The notes under the pieces were generated by a model, which saw only the letters and a list, made by a program, of their open reading frames with translations, ran no database searches and was not told the DNA's origin. A program made the position numbers and the translations under genes. From contig JAMWET010001214.1 in the NCBI GenBank assembly GCA_024036415.1, positions 1 through 64,000 of the forward strand: a stretch of 64,000 nucleotides of DNA, written 5' to 3'. Of this stretch, positions 1 to 10,940 are shown piece after piece (the first letter of the stretch is position 1; every line of letters starts with the position of its first letter). This DNA comes from Prochilodus magdalenae (Eukaryota > Chordata > Actinopteri > Characiformes > Prochilodontidae).

Positions 1-1483
1 AACCACTCTGGGTTACTCTTCATTAAGTTGTGCAGCTCATAATGGGTCTACAAGCACAGTGTGACTTACAGCTTTCTATAAAAGTAACTACCCTCAGCTG
101 AGGGTGTGTTGCCCATGCAACAGTCCATACACTGTGGTTGCCATACCCTTCCCAATGAAATACGGATCATGCCTTTTATTTTGGCAAGTAAATGTTGCGT
201 CCCGTATTTAACTAATACGGGGCGCGATTTGTTCCATATTGCCGTAAATTTGTTCCATATTGCCGTAAATTTGTTCCGTATTTCCATAAATGTCCAATAC
301 ACACGTCTGAACACACACATGAATGATCATAGACTAACCCCACCCACTCCCACCCTTCCCACCTGCGAAATAAGCATCGAAATACTAGGACACAGATTGA
401 AGAGAAGACATGTCATCTAACACATGGACCAACTGGTGCCCCCTCGTGCCTTTATTTTCATTTGCTAAAGGTAGGCAAGACCTAACCCGAGGTACTATTG
501 CTTCTAAAGCGTATCTCGCCCCAAGTTTGCACGTTAATGGTCCTATAGACTCAAGGTTAAGTCATTCTGGTCTAACAAAACCACACCCACAACTCTGCAC
601 CATCTTAGTAAATACCTGGTTTGGGCTAATTGGGTGGCTATCGAGTTTTAGTGTTTGTTAGCAATGTTACCGATGTAGCTTCTGTGCTGCACTACCAAAG
701 CCAAATTGTGTACCTTTGTTTTGTATTGTATCTTTACCTGTGCCGGATAAACGATGCATGGGGAGGATTTGGCTAGAAAGCTTGAAGAATGTGCTTGAGA
801 AACGTGTGAAACGGCAGCACTAAATCATCTCACAGCTTTGCCGACTGGCGAAAAAGAGAGGGCTTTTTTTCAGGAAGTATGCCTGTTATCACTATTATGC
901 TAGCATTTTGGGTTTTATGCTAATAGCATATAAACACAGGCCCGCCGGGTTGCAAGCTTCAGCCTCAGTTGGGTTCGCCTGCATAAACAGTATTATAATA
1001 GCTGGAATAATAATAATAAAAATAAATAAATAGAATAAAACGGCCCATGCTGTTCATTAGAGATGCATCAAACAGCACAGAGTTATGCTTCATTATAAGT
1101 TTTGCACACCGGAGCTGGGAACATACGGAACATTTCCTCCGAACTGCGGGACTAACAATATAACAGCATCTATACAAAACGATGAAATAGTGCAAGCATT
1201 CCGGCGGGGGAAATGCAGAAAGACAGGCGGCGTGTAATGCAGGCATGATGCAAGACGTACTGATGTTTTCCTCCTGGTTCTCAGCCTGCTCCAGTCCTTC
1301 ACCTGTCACAGACCTGAAGACTTTCCTTCAGGAGCTTCACCTTCCTTCAGGCTAAACCTGTTCAGGGGCCTTCATCCTTTGGTTTGTCTCTCCGCTGAGC
1401 ACCATTAGAGATTTGTCTGTCTGTCCTCACACAGAGGCGTCCATGAATGTGAACTCGATGTTTCCCTTTCTAACCCCAGAATG
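1..1483. other. non-coding stretch without recognised gene
   Basis: No frame here resembles a known protein. Around 229-290 there is a short imperfect direct repeat of about 21-22 bp built on gttccatattgccgtaaatt, present about three times. The region 990-1035 is AT-rich and low in complexity. The short open frames have no recognisable domain and look like chance. I see no promoter or splice pattern that I would defend. Confidence 0.5.
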
Positions 1484-1800
1484 CCAGAATCAGAATCAGA
1501 GCTGGGTTTATTGACCGAGTGAGATATCACTTACAGGGAATTTGTCTTGCCAGTAGTTCACTAGGACTATGAAAGACATAGTAAGGCTTGTTGTATGTCC
1601 ATAATTGTGCGCTTCCATAGAAACACCAGCAGAAAGGCACACGCGCAATGCTAAACTCACTCGGGAGGTTACCCAGAGCCAACTTGTTCCAATCCATGGT
1701 GAACACCTTTCAACACAAAACTCCCAGTGCACACAGCAGCCTCCAGCCGATATGTGCCTCTGGAGCCTAGGGGAGAAATAAAAGACAAGAAGAGAAAGAA
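1484..1800 (-). repeat. LINE 3' end relic
   Basis: Read on the minus strand, the segment ends in an AATAAA-type signal followed by ATTCTG-like hexamer repeats (plus strand cagaatcagaatcagagc at 1484-1501, then ggtttattgacc). The phrase agggaatttgtcttg just inside is typical of the 3' untranslated end of a widespread teleost LINE family. Only the 3' tail is present, as expected from 5'-truncated target-primed reverse transcription. The family assignment is from memory of fish repeats. The inner boundary near 1800 is approximate. Confidence 0.5.
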
Positions 1801-3369
1801 AGACGGCAAAAAGACAGAGCTAGTGTAATGTGAGGAAAGAATACTTTATGTGTGCCATAGGAAGTTACTGTCAGATGCTCAGAGCAAAGTTAGCTAGCTT
1901 GATAATGTTTGCTAATGTAATACACAGCTAGCTAGCTAGCTAGCAAGAGTTAGCATCAGTTACTCCCACCCTAAATCTGTTAGGAAAAAGACTATTAAGG
2001 TATTTGGGGGAAATAACCTTCATAATTTCGAGATATACACTTCCTTTTGTAACTGTGTTACACAAACAATCCACTGTCTGCCTGAGGGAAACGTTTACTG
2101 CCATCCTAGCCTAGTTAGCTAGCCAGTGTTAGCATGGCTAATAACAGTGAATCCATATGTGATTCCTTTGGTCATTAGTTCAGGTAAGCTGCATATACAG
2201 GAATGTGTACATTTGTATATGTCATATCATCAAGTTATCATTCTATATATAACTTATATCACTGTTATATAAAACTGTATACTTAGCAGAGCTATTCTGG
2301 TGTTAGCATTGTGTATATTTATTGTCTAATGTGTATATTTTTGTAATGACTGCAAGGAACTATGCACTAGCCTCTGAATTTTCATTTTCAGTTCATTATA
2401 TTTGATATGTACAGCAAACAGCCTGTATTATGCGAAAGGAGTCCTCACTGGAAACATGTCCTGGGTATAAATACTCAGTGTAATATACTCTGGTTTGTGT
2501 TTAGAGTGTTATAGGCTATAATGTGGCTCAGGTCTATTATTACCTTCACTAATCAAAGGACACCAGACGAAATCTTGCCTAGGGCATCACATTGGTCAGG
2601 GCCGGTTCTGCCTGCAATCCAACACAAGAAAACATAACTAAGATATACATATGGTTTCAGAAATGCTAACCAGTCCATGAGCACCAAACACAAATTTGAG
2701 CACTTAACACATAACAATATTAATAAAGATAATTATATTTTTTATTAACTCATAAAAAAGATTAGTGTTTTGGTATTGACAGTTCTGAATGTTGCACACA
2801 GATTTTTTTAAGACTTTGGAATACATTTATGTCAAGTCAAGTTTGATTAAGTAAAGGCACCCCCTATGTGTGACACTGTGGAGCTGTTCAAGTTAAGCAT
2901 TATGACCAACCTGATTTTGTAATTATTGCTGTCTCTCTATTTCTTTCATGTGTGATAAGTAATAGGCTATGTTAATTTGATCAGCTAACGTTAATACATG
3001 TGCCCAACTTGAAACTACATCACCATGCCAGAGTGTCAATGGGCCACACAAGGCAGCAGGGCTTTCCTAGCAACCTGAGGCCATCTTGGAAGCACAGCAT
3101 TTGGGTAGATGCATAGCAGAGACTCCAGCACCTGATTAGTAGAGGAAGGCTGACACTCCTAATCATACTTTTTGACAATGTCCAATCTTGGACAGGGGAG
3201 AGTTCAGCACTAGTACCAGTACACCAGCAGACTACACAGTCCTAGGAGCCAAAGCAGATTAAGGCCAAACCAGCAGGGAAGGAACAAGTGTTGTGTATAC
3301 CCCTCAACCCCACCCCTGCTCTCGGAGAACTGTTGATCAGGTACAATCAGTGGACATGAGAATCCCTAT
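1801..3369. other. AT-rich non-coding stretch
   Basis: I see no gene here. A short palindromic (AGCT)n run lies at about 1926-1944, and further gctagc and tagctagcc motifs are scattered nearby. The remainder is AT-rich and contains stops in every frame over short distances. No repeat family was recognised with confidence. Confidence 0.5.
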
Positions 3370-3740
3370 AATACCATAGTGTTCTCAGTTCTTCTATCAG
3401 AGCTGATTGTTTATATGTCTTTTTACCCAAGTTCAAAGCTACTGCCAAATCTATGTGGTCTGATGCAGAGCTACTGCCCATCCTGTGTGGTCTGATGCAT
3501 GCTACTGCCCATCCTGTATGGTCTGATGCAGAGCTACTGCCCATCCTGTGTGGTCTGATGCAGAGCTACTGCCCATCCTGTGTGGTCTGATGCTGCTGCT
3601 TCACCTGCCATGACTGGGTGTCATTGCTTGCCTGCATTACTGATGCGTTTACCTACCATGGAGCTTCATGCTGTCCTGTACTATCTGGAAGCTTGGGCTG
3701 CATCCCCCTGACCCATCCGATGAACCTGTTTATTTAAGCA
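3370..3740 (+). repeat. LINE 3' region copy C1 with 32-bp tandem repeat
   Basis: About five tandem copies of a 32-bp unit (tggtctgatgcagagctact plus gcccatcctgtg) occupy about 3436-3595. The flanks match two other loci in the window, 35,225-35,510 and 40,660-40,910, through phrases such as tctatcagagctgat before the array and gctgtcctgtactatctgg after it. The 35-kb copy begins with what reads as the C-terminus of a LINE ORF, so this family is probably a LINE 3' untranslated region. Only this copy has the tandem expansion. Confidence 0.55.
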
Positions 3741-4129
3741 TAGACTAATCAGACAATTCTTCCTCTACCTCACAAAACACTTAACGCTTCTCCTACTCTT
3801 CCAGATAGTTAATTATCATCGGCTTTCAGCAGCAGTTATTGACGTTCAAGATTTGTACCGTGATAAAGTACTCACAGTAGCCCTGGCTTTACTCTCATTA
3901 TCTGGACGCCACTCCTGTCGTTTTGAGAACCCTCCACCAGTTTGTTCTTTTCCACATCAGAAGAAACAATACTTTGGAGCACTGCTACTGTAACATAAGG
4001 AATGTGTATACCGCTGTCCCCAAACCCCACTTCGATAAGTCTGACCATCTGGCAATCCTTTTTTAACAGCCCAACTACACCACAAGGCTGAAAGCTAATC
4101 CAGTCACCGTTAGAACTGTTAGACTGACA
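3741..4129. other. non-coding stretch before LINE relic
   Basis: No recognised gene. A minus-strand open frame spans 3872-4135, but its protein shows no recognisable domain. It abuts the 5' side of the LINE relic and may contain more decayed LINE sequence that I cannot resolve by eye. Confidence 0.4.
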
Positions 4130-5000
4130 GTGCACTGGCAGATTTGCCGAATTGCCTAGAGGCTACAAGCATGAACATTTATAAGGAGGCCACAAACAAT
4201 ACTCCTGACTTCACAGGGACCGTTAGTGGCTATATTAAATCTTGCCTTTCCGTCTGTGTCGGTTCCCGGATTATTTGTGTTTTTCCTGGTCAAAATCCCT
4301 GCTTCAGTGCACTTATGTGGATGAAGGTCAGGAATCGGTGTGCAGCTTTCAAGTCAGGGGACATCATAGAGTATAAGCAGGCAGGATGAGAGCTACTAAA
4401 TTCCATCAGAGCTGCAAAAAGGGCATACTACCTAAACTTGAGAGCTGCTGCCTGGATAACAAAATCCGTAGTATACAGCAGGGAATCCAGTCTGTCGCTG
4501 ACTACAGGACCAACACAAATAGGGGCCAAGACCAGAAACACCGTCCTACCACACTACCATCTCAACATTTATGCTCAATTTGACAGCCTCAACTGAGACA
4601 TCCCCTCAAAATCCCCCTGTAACCCATAAGTTCTTAGGGCTTTGAAAAAGGTAAACCCCTGCAACAGCAGCAGGACCTGACGGAGAGTTCTAAAGGCTGT
4701 GCACGGAACAGCCCCATGCTCTTTCAAGTCCTCTGTTGTAGTACCAGTTCCTAAAAAGCCAAAGCCAACCACAGTGATTAACTTTGGGCTGGTGTCACTT
4801 ACACTGGTCACCGTGAAATGCCTGAAGCCTGGTTCTCAGACATGGTCGATCACCTTACGTTTGCCTTCCACACCAGTAGATCAGTGTGTTGTTTGGTGCT
4901 CCCGGTGCTTCACTCTACACTGGAACACTACTAACAGAACAATCTGGCCAATGAAGCTGATTGTCAAGCTGACTGACTATGTAGTGCCAACACCCATCCA
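4130..5000 (+). pseudogene. LINE ORF2 relic (linker and RT start)
   Basis: This is a degenerate CR1/Rex-like non-LTR retrotransposon. Across several frames one can read fragments in the order expected of the family: a pre-RT linker (YKEATNNTPDFTGTVSGYI, then RNRCAAFKSGD), a spacer ending IQQGIQSVADYRT, a GPDG-like motif near 4677, and the RT start FKSSVVVPVPKKPK at about 4726-4767. Living relatives read similarly, with tryptophan and IT.YK around the spacer and CF(K)..(T/V)(I/V)VPVPKK at the RT start. Stops and frameshifts separate the pieces, so no active protein is encoded. The RT catalytic YADD box lies downstream or is lost. Confidence 0.75.
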
Positions 5001-5004
5001 TAAC

Positions 5005-5335
5005 TGACTCTCACTCAGTCATCTTCGAAACCACTTCATCCTTCTTGTGTTGCGGGGGGGTGCTGGAGCCTATCCCAGTGCTCACTGGGCAGAAAACAGT
5101 CCCCAGGTCGTTGCAGGGCAAACACACAGACAGACGCACTCACACACACTCACACCTAGGGGCAACTTAGCATCTCCAATTCACCTGACTGCTTGTCTTT
5201 GGACTGTGGGAGGAAACCGGAGCACCTGGACGAAACCCATAAATACGCGCAGAGAAAATGCAGACTCCACAAAGAAAGGACCCACCCCCCCCCCGTTACC
5301 CACCCCACATCCATAGCAGGTAGTGAGAATGGGAA
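5005..5335 (+). repeat. dispersed teleost repeat inserted in LINE relic
   Basis: The phrases gggtgctggagcctatccca, tcgttgcagggcaaacacac, gcaacttagcatctccaatt and ctttggactgtgggaggaaa occur in the order of a very common fish interspersed repeat whose classification I do not know for certain. It sits between the RT start and the RT C-terminal part of the LINE relic, so it probably inserted into the LINE. It ends near a C-rich run at 5283-5294. Confidence 0.65.
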
Positions 5336-6000
5336 ATAAGATCTTTGCTGAGCTTATAGTCAGCACGGGAACTTCAGCCCCAAACTCTAAGCCTTGAATT
5401 TGTATGACTGTGTTTCCACCTAGAACTACAATAAAGCCAACCTTGGCCTTATCAAGGATGGGGTCTCTGTACAGGGAGCTAATCAAAAAAATTCTGTGGA
5501 GAAGACAGCCATCTTGTTCTTAACTTGGATCAAACCAGAGAATTAATTCTGAAGGACTTCTGGAAGAGAGCCGGCCCCCCACTCTGCAGTCACTCACCCA
5601 TCAAGGGGACTGAAGTTTCTAGGCCTTCACTTGAGTTGGGCCAAATAACACAATGGCAGCAGTGAAGGAAGCTCAGCAGCAGCTTTAAGTCATCAAGCTG
5701 CTGAAGAAGGTCACACCCAGATGTCAGACCCTTACCCAGACCTTCAGAGGACCTACTAGGGGCATTGCTGTGTGGTTTGGAAACACCAGCCAGGCCATGA
5801 GGAAACCTGTTCAGTCATCAAGAACTCAGGACACAACCTGAGACACCACAGGCCAGAGAGCATCCCTGCTCCCAAGGCATGCCTACACAACAGCCTAGCA
5901 CATTAGGGCTTGATGGAACACTGCATCCTCTACCTCATTCACACCAAGGACCCTGAGAAACTCACAGCACCTACACACCTTACAGACTGAGTGCCTTACC
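5336..6000 (+). pseudogene. LINE ORF2 relic (RT C-terminal part)
   Basis: This continues the LINE relic of 4130-5000. Readable fragments include ICMTVF followed by IKPTLALSRMGSLYRELIKK (expected family pattern: Ile-Lys-Phe-Ala-Asp-Asp, then a YR.E motif), LKFLGLHLSW at about 5607-5640, NTMAAVKEAQQQL at about 5650-5688, and FRGPTRGIAVWFGNTSQ at about 5740-5790. These match the order of the palm C-terminus and thumb of CR1/L2-clade reverse transcriptases. The catalytic FADD position reads as non-aspartate residues, and many stops interrupt the frame. Confidence 0.65.
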
Positions 6001-6560
6001 TGCTCTACCACCCTCTTTTACTCTTAGACAGTTTCCCCAATTCATTTCTATATTAATCAAATTGTGAGGCCACATAACAAGGACTCTTGTACAATCCAAA
6101 TGAAGGAGACCTTCGTTTTTGTAATGTAACGAGAGATATAGAGACAATCTTGGACATCCACACATGGCAGTTCATATCGAGGCATTTAATCCAATTCTAG
6201 CAGAAGGAATTGCCTCACCCTCAAACAGTAATCTCTGCAAATCCGGCGGCCTTTCTGGAATGCTAACGTCAGCTTTGTCAATTAGTCTCCCAAAGCTTAA
6301 AGTGGACCATTTCAAAGTAAAAGGGTCTCGATCTGGTGAAGGGTTTGATCCTGTTACACTTAATCCCACACCTTGCTGTCAAGTGGTCTTCTTATCTGAC
6401 CCAGGCGGGGATTGCGAACATGTTTAACTCTGTTTTAGGGCATGGAATACAGTTTAATTATCAGGGCTGTCTGGCTTCCTTTAATTCCCAGGAATTTTGC
6501 TTTTTAGTTTGCTTTAGTTTGTAGATGCAAATCCCGGCTGCATGGCTGGAGTAGCGTCAT
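6001..6560. other. non-coding stretch
   Basis: No recognised gene or repeat. Short open frames on both strands at 6164-6427 and 6172-6369 overlap antiparallel and have no family resemblance. The segment leads directly into the terminal unit of the transposon at 6.6 kb. Confidence 0.4.
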
Positions 6561-6589
6561 GGATTTAGTAAGGCCTCAGTCGGTAATGA

Positions 6590-7665
6590 GCACTCTGGTT
6601 TTCACACACCGGCCACTTTATCAGAAACAGCTGCCTTATACTTCCACACACTGATCTTGTTAGAAACACCTACCTTGTTCTCCACTCGCCAGCTACTTTA
6701 TTAGAAACACCTACCTGGTTATTCCACACACTGGCCACCTTATCAGAAACACCTACCTTATATTTCCTCACACTGGCCACTTTACCAGAAACACCTACCT
6801 TATACTTCCACACACTGGCCACTTTATCAGAAACAGCTGCCTTATACTTCCACACACTGATCTTGTTAGAAACACCTACCTTGTTCTCCACTCGCCAGCT
6901 ACTTTATCAGAAACACCTACCTGGTTATTCCACTCACTGGCCACTTTATCAGAAACACCTACCTTGTACTTCCACACACCGGCCACTTTACCAGAAACAC
7001 CTACCTTATACTTCCTCACACTGGCCACTTTACCAGAAACACCTACCATATACTTCCACACACTGGCCACTTTATTCGAAACACCTACCTTGTACTTCCA
7101 CACACTGGCCACTTTATCAGAAACACCTACCTTATACTTCCTCACACTGGTCACTTTATTGGAAACACCTGCCTTATACTTCCTCACACTGGCCACTTTA
7201 CCAGAAACACCTACCTTGTACTTCCACACACTGGCCACTTTATCAGAAACAGCTACATTATACTTCCTCACACTGGCCACTTTATCAGAAACACCTACCT
7301 TATATTTCCACACACTGGTCACTTTATCAGAAACACCTACCCTGTACTTTCACTGACTGGCCACTTTATTGGAAACACCTACCTTGTTATTCTACTGACT
7401 GGCCACTTTATTGGAAACACCATATAGCTCCACTACGTAGGTGTACAGTTAGAGCCTGTTTGCCATCTGTTGCTGTGTGGTTTATCAGCCCCTCTAACCC
7501 ATTTATCATAGGTCTGTCAACAGAGCTGCTGCTGTCCAGATATTATTCAGTATGTGGACCACAAACTGTGCATTAACAGATGGGCTACAGCCTCTAACTG
7601 AACATAAGCACAGGAGCGCTACAAGACAGGGGTTTCTGATATAGTGGCCAGGGAGCGTACGGCAC
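6590..7665. mobile_element. non-autonomous DNA transposon with amplified terminal unit
   Basis: The right end reads gtttctgatatagtggcc at about 7633-7650. This is the reverse complement of the repeated unit ggccactttatcagaaacac that fills 6599-7425, so the pair behaves as terminal inverted repeats. The interior at about 7440-7600 has phrases (gtttgccatctgttgctgtg, gtggtttatcagcccctcta) that I recall from a common fish non-autonomous element. No transposase is present. Superfamily and target duplication were not determined. Confidence 0.55.
6599..7425. repeat. 42-bp minisatellite array (M1)
   Basis: About twenty tandem units of roughly 42 bp, for example cactggccactttatcagaa followed by acacctaccttatacttcca and ca. 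A higher-order duplication is visible: the variant block with aaacagctgcc, tgatcttgttag and ctcgccagctac occurs at about 6621-6720 and again about 206 bp later. Because 42 is a multiple of three and the unit lacks stops in several frames, long open frames run on both strands, with 14-residue periodicity such as WPLYQKHLPYTSTH. They should not be called genes. The same unit recurs at 18.5 and 20.6-22 kb. Confidence 0.9.
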
Positions 7666-8205
7666 AGTGAAAAAGTGAACGCTTCCTGTTTTTTTTTGCA
7701 GGGAACCGTGTGGTGCTAAAGTGGACTCTCACTCATCACTCATGTAGCTCCTATTTGTTTGTTCTGAGTCCTGGAAATGACTAGCACTCCAAATAATCAC
7801 CATCTGCTGCAGCAGATTGTAGCTTAAGCATCATTACGACATCGACCTCGGAGGAAAAGCTGCCTGATGACCGCCTGGTGTGGTCCACTAAAGCGCTTTC
7901 GGTACACTCTTGGGCAATTCTCAATTGATTCTTCTTGCGTGTGTTAAATTTCACTGTCTCGTCATGCGTTCGAATACCGATGCTCTGGTTCCTGTATGAA
8001 GATGCTGGGGCTGCTGCTGAATTAAATAAAGAGGATGTGAAATATTCATTATAACAATATTCCTACACATCAGCTGAACTCTGCATTAATTAACCAAGTT
8101 ATTAAAGACCAGTGTGGTAGAATAATCTTGATCTGATCTGTTGCTTGCCAGTCGTTGTGATTAATATTATTAATAAAAGTAATTATTTATTTATTACACC
8201 TGTTA
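7666..8205. other. non-coding stretch
   Basis: No gene or confident repeat. There is a T-rich run at 7690-7698 and an AT-rich section at 8025-8215 with repeated attatt and aataa words. It leads into a Tc1-like relic. Confidence 0.4.
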
Positions 8206-8212
8206 TTAAAAT

Positions 8213-8800
8213 AACAGCTGCACCCAGAAGGAAGTAATGGGCTGCGATGCTACTGGGAAGGAAGATAAAGGTCACCAGGAACAATAAATGATGATACATT
8301 TAGACTGATATGATCAATATTTATTGAGCTACAAATACAGAAGTAGTGTCTCAGTATGATGTCGGACGGCCATGTGTGCTAACGCAACATGACAGACGTC
8401 TCGGCATGGAGTTGTAGAGGTTCCTAATGGAGTCCTGTGATCATCCATCCAGTACAGCTTGAACATCCTCACACAGCTCCTGCAGATTGTGCAGTAGAGT
8501 TGGAGGTGGAGTGACACCATCGTCTCCACCAATACAAAAGCAGGACTCGTCACTGAAGACGACCCGCTGCGATTCTGAGTCACTCCATTACAGTCTGGTA
8601 CGGCACCAGTACTATCTGTACTGCAGTGACACTGACATGGTGTTAGGGGCACATCTGAACGGCGGCCGTCTGCAATGGTGTTGGCACTAACAGGATGATT
8701 CATGGAGGGCATCACCACTGCCAGGTGGGCAAATGTGCTGCAGGATGCCATACTGAACCTGTATGCCTCCATGACCAACTGTATGTTGTATCCAGACTAG
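8213..8800 (-). mobile_element. Tc1-like relic, family A copy A1
   Basis: The transposon lies on the minus strand. Its 3' terminal region at about 8215-8340 (gctgcacccagaaggaa; gtcaccaggaacaataaatg) matches the far end of the copy at 53,638-54,325. On the minus strand the tail of a Tc1 transposase can be read, for example a stretch near DDHRTPLGTSTTPC that corresponds out of frame to the C-terminal S.D.I.NLY.SM.RR motif. The catalytic core is largely deleted and the frame is broken, so the copy cannot transpose alone. Confidence 0.6.
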
Positions 8801-9875
8801 AGCTGGCCCAACAGGATACTAGAGCCTACTTTCAAGTGTACAGCATTGTCCAATAAACTCGCTCTAACACTGTAATCACTTACACATATCATCATTACAT
8901 TCACACGTATAAAATCTCATTCCATTCCGGCAGCTCCTTCCTGGTGCTATATTGTTTAGGTCAATGACTATCTTGAGGTAATTCCAAAAGCAAGCAATAT
9001 GGTTTGTAATAGTGTTTTAAGCTTGTTGAGAACAGTAACAAGAAGCATGTCCACCATGTTGGATGAATAAGAGCGGGCATCCTTGGTATGGCTTGGTAAG
9101 CTGTGGCTTTATGTAAGGTTCCCTTTTTTATTAAGCACATCTAGAAAAGTGCTTTTCAGTCAGGATGTGAGCTGCTCCATAGACTACAATGAAAGAAAGC
9201 ACACTTGCGAGAGAGTTTGAAAAGCCGCCACCTTGACGGCCCCCTACAGTTCTGAAGTAACTCTGGTAGCGCAGACGGAAAAATCCGAGATTTGACCTCC
9301 TAGAGTGTGAAAGAACGTGTAGATTCATAATAAATACGCTCTCAGCAGCTTCACTGCAGTATCTCATCAACATCCCAGAGCACAAATCCATAACATTAAA
9401 AAGTAAAGCAACTGTAAAAACAGTGTTCGGAAGCAGCGGCGCGCATCACAACGAATCCCAAAGAGCAAACATTTGGAATGATACTTTGAGAGAACGATTT
9501 GTCATGCGGCCCATGCTTTCTTACAACCCGGAAAGTGAGCCCACAACATTAAGCTCCCTGTGCCTGTTTCGTATTATACGTTATCACGATAGACTGATTT
9601 AAATAATGGAATTATTGTGCATGGATTAGGGAGGTCTCCGGTGAGACTGCAAAGTTAAAGACGAATTCCACCAAAGTTCTGCATAATTAAACGCTTAAGA
9701 TGTAAACAGAGTCATTCAGAGTAGTTTGGTGTGAAATGCTCTATTCTACAAAATCTTACCAACTCAGCATTGTTCACAGTAGTGGTGGTGGTGATAGGAA
9801 CCAGGCGTCTCTAAAAGCTCCCTCACAAAAAGTCAGTACGGTTATGGATGCATTGCCTGCTGTTTGAGACATTGG
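8801..9875. other. non-coding stretch
   Basis: No gene recognised. A minus-strand 86-codon open frame at 9131-9391 shows no domain. The stretch contains a GTGGTGGTG run near 9783 and otherwise looks unique. Confidence 0.4.
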
Positions 9876-9878
9876 CTG

Positions 9879-10940
9879 GATTCGAAATGGCTTACATACA
9901 TACATGAGGATCTGTAGTGCACTGAAGATGGTGTACTACTCCAGGCAGAGTTTCTAGTATACAGGTGGAGCTATCTTCGTGGTGTACTGCATCCCATTAT
10001 GTACCACAGCCTCACCACCCCTTAGCCTGCTTCAGCCAGAGAAAATGGCGGCGGGTGACACTGGGGAGCAAAATGCAGCCACCAGTATAAATGTGGGTGT
10101 AGTGATTGTAGTGGGGTGTGTTTTCATCAGAATGAGCCTCAGAAAGTTAAAATATACAGGTCTGAATATTAATAAAAATGAAAATTATGAAAATTAATAA
10201 AAGAACTTGCTTTAGAGGATCAGTTTTAGAGTGAAATAGCCGAGGGGAGCTAACAGCTAGGCTAACTGTATCTCAGATGAACTGAGCAGTGTTAGCAGCT
10301 GCTAGCTCTGAACAGTGGATACAGTAATAACAGCTGTGAGGTAAATGTGGGTGTAGTGATTGTAGTGGGGTGTTTTTTATCAGAATGAGCCTCAGAAAGT
10401 TAAAATATACAGGCCTGAAGATTAATAAAAGATGAACTCGCTTTAGAGGATTAGTTTTAGAGTGAAATAGCCGAGGGGAGCTAACAGCTAGTCTAACCAT
10501 ATCTCAGGTGAACTGAGCAGTGTTAGCAGCAGCTAGCTCGAAACAGTGGATACAGTAATATCAGCTCTGAGGTAAATGTGGGTGTGGTGATTGTAGTGGG
10601 GTGTGTTTTCATCAGAATGAGCCTCAGAAAGTTAAATATACAGGTCTGAAGATCAATAAAAGATGAACTCGCTTTAGAGGATTAGTTTTAGAGTGAACTA
10701 GCCGAGGGGAGCTAACAGCTAGGCTAACCGTATTTCAGGTGAACTGAGCAGTGTTAGCAGCAGCTAGCTCCAAACAGTGGATACAGTAACAACAGTTCTG
10801 AGGTAAATGTGAGGTAGCGGGTCATGTGACTGTATTAGTATACTACACTGTGGGCCAGAACTTGTTACTGTACTGTATACCACACACAGGGGCATGTACA
10901 GTATGCAGTACAGTAGTGGACCTGTATTTTGAATACAGTC
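9879..10940. mobile_element. probable non-autonomous DNA element carrying tandem repeats
   Basis: The left part (ggattcgaaatggcttacat, then gtgtactactcc) and right part (tagtatactacactgtgg, then gtacagtatgcagtacagta) resemble the ends of a class of fish elements whose ends are rich in agtatac and gcatac motifs. Between them lies the three-copy tandem array at 10,088-10,803. I did not find a clean terminal inverted repeat or target duplication, so the boundaries are approximate and the call is tentative. Confidence 0.35.
10088..10803. repeat. three-copy 231-254 bp tandem repeat
   Basis: The phrase taaatgtgggtg starts units at 10,088, 10,342 and 10,573, and a truncated fourth start (taaatgtgagg) lies at 10,804. 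Spacings are 254, 231 and 231 bp. Each unit contains agaatgagcctcagaaagtt, gccgaggggagctaacagct and gaactgagcagtgttagcag. The first unit is longer because of a local AT-rich expansion (aataaaaatgaaaattatg) near 10,170-10,195. Conservation between units is high, suggesting fairly recent expansion. Confidence 0.9.

Noticed and set aside
1926..1944. regulatory palindrome (AGCT)n
   Set aside because: Too short and simple to support a function; agct-rich words recur in many places in this DNA.
6863..7576. 237-codon and overlapping open frames
   Set aside because: Same 42-bp repeat effect in array M1.
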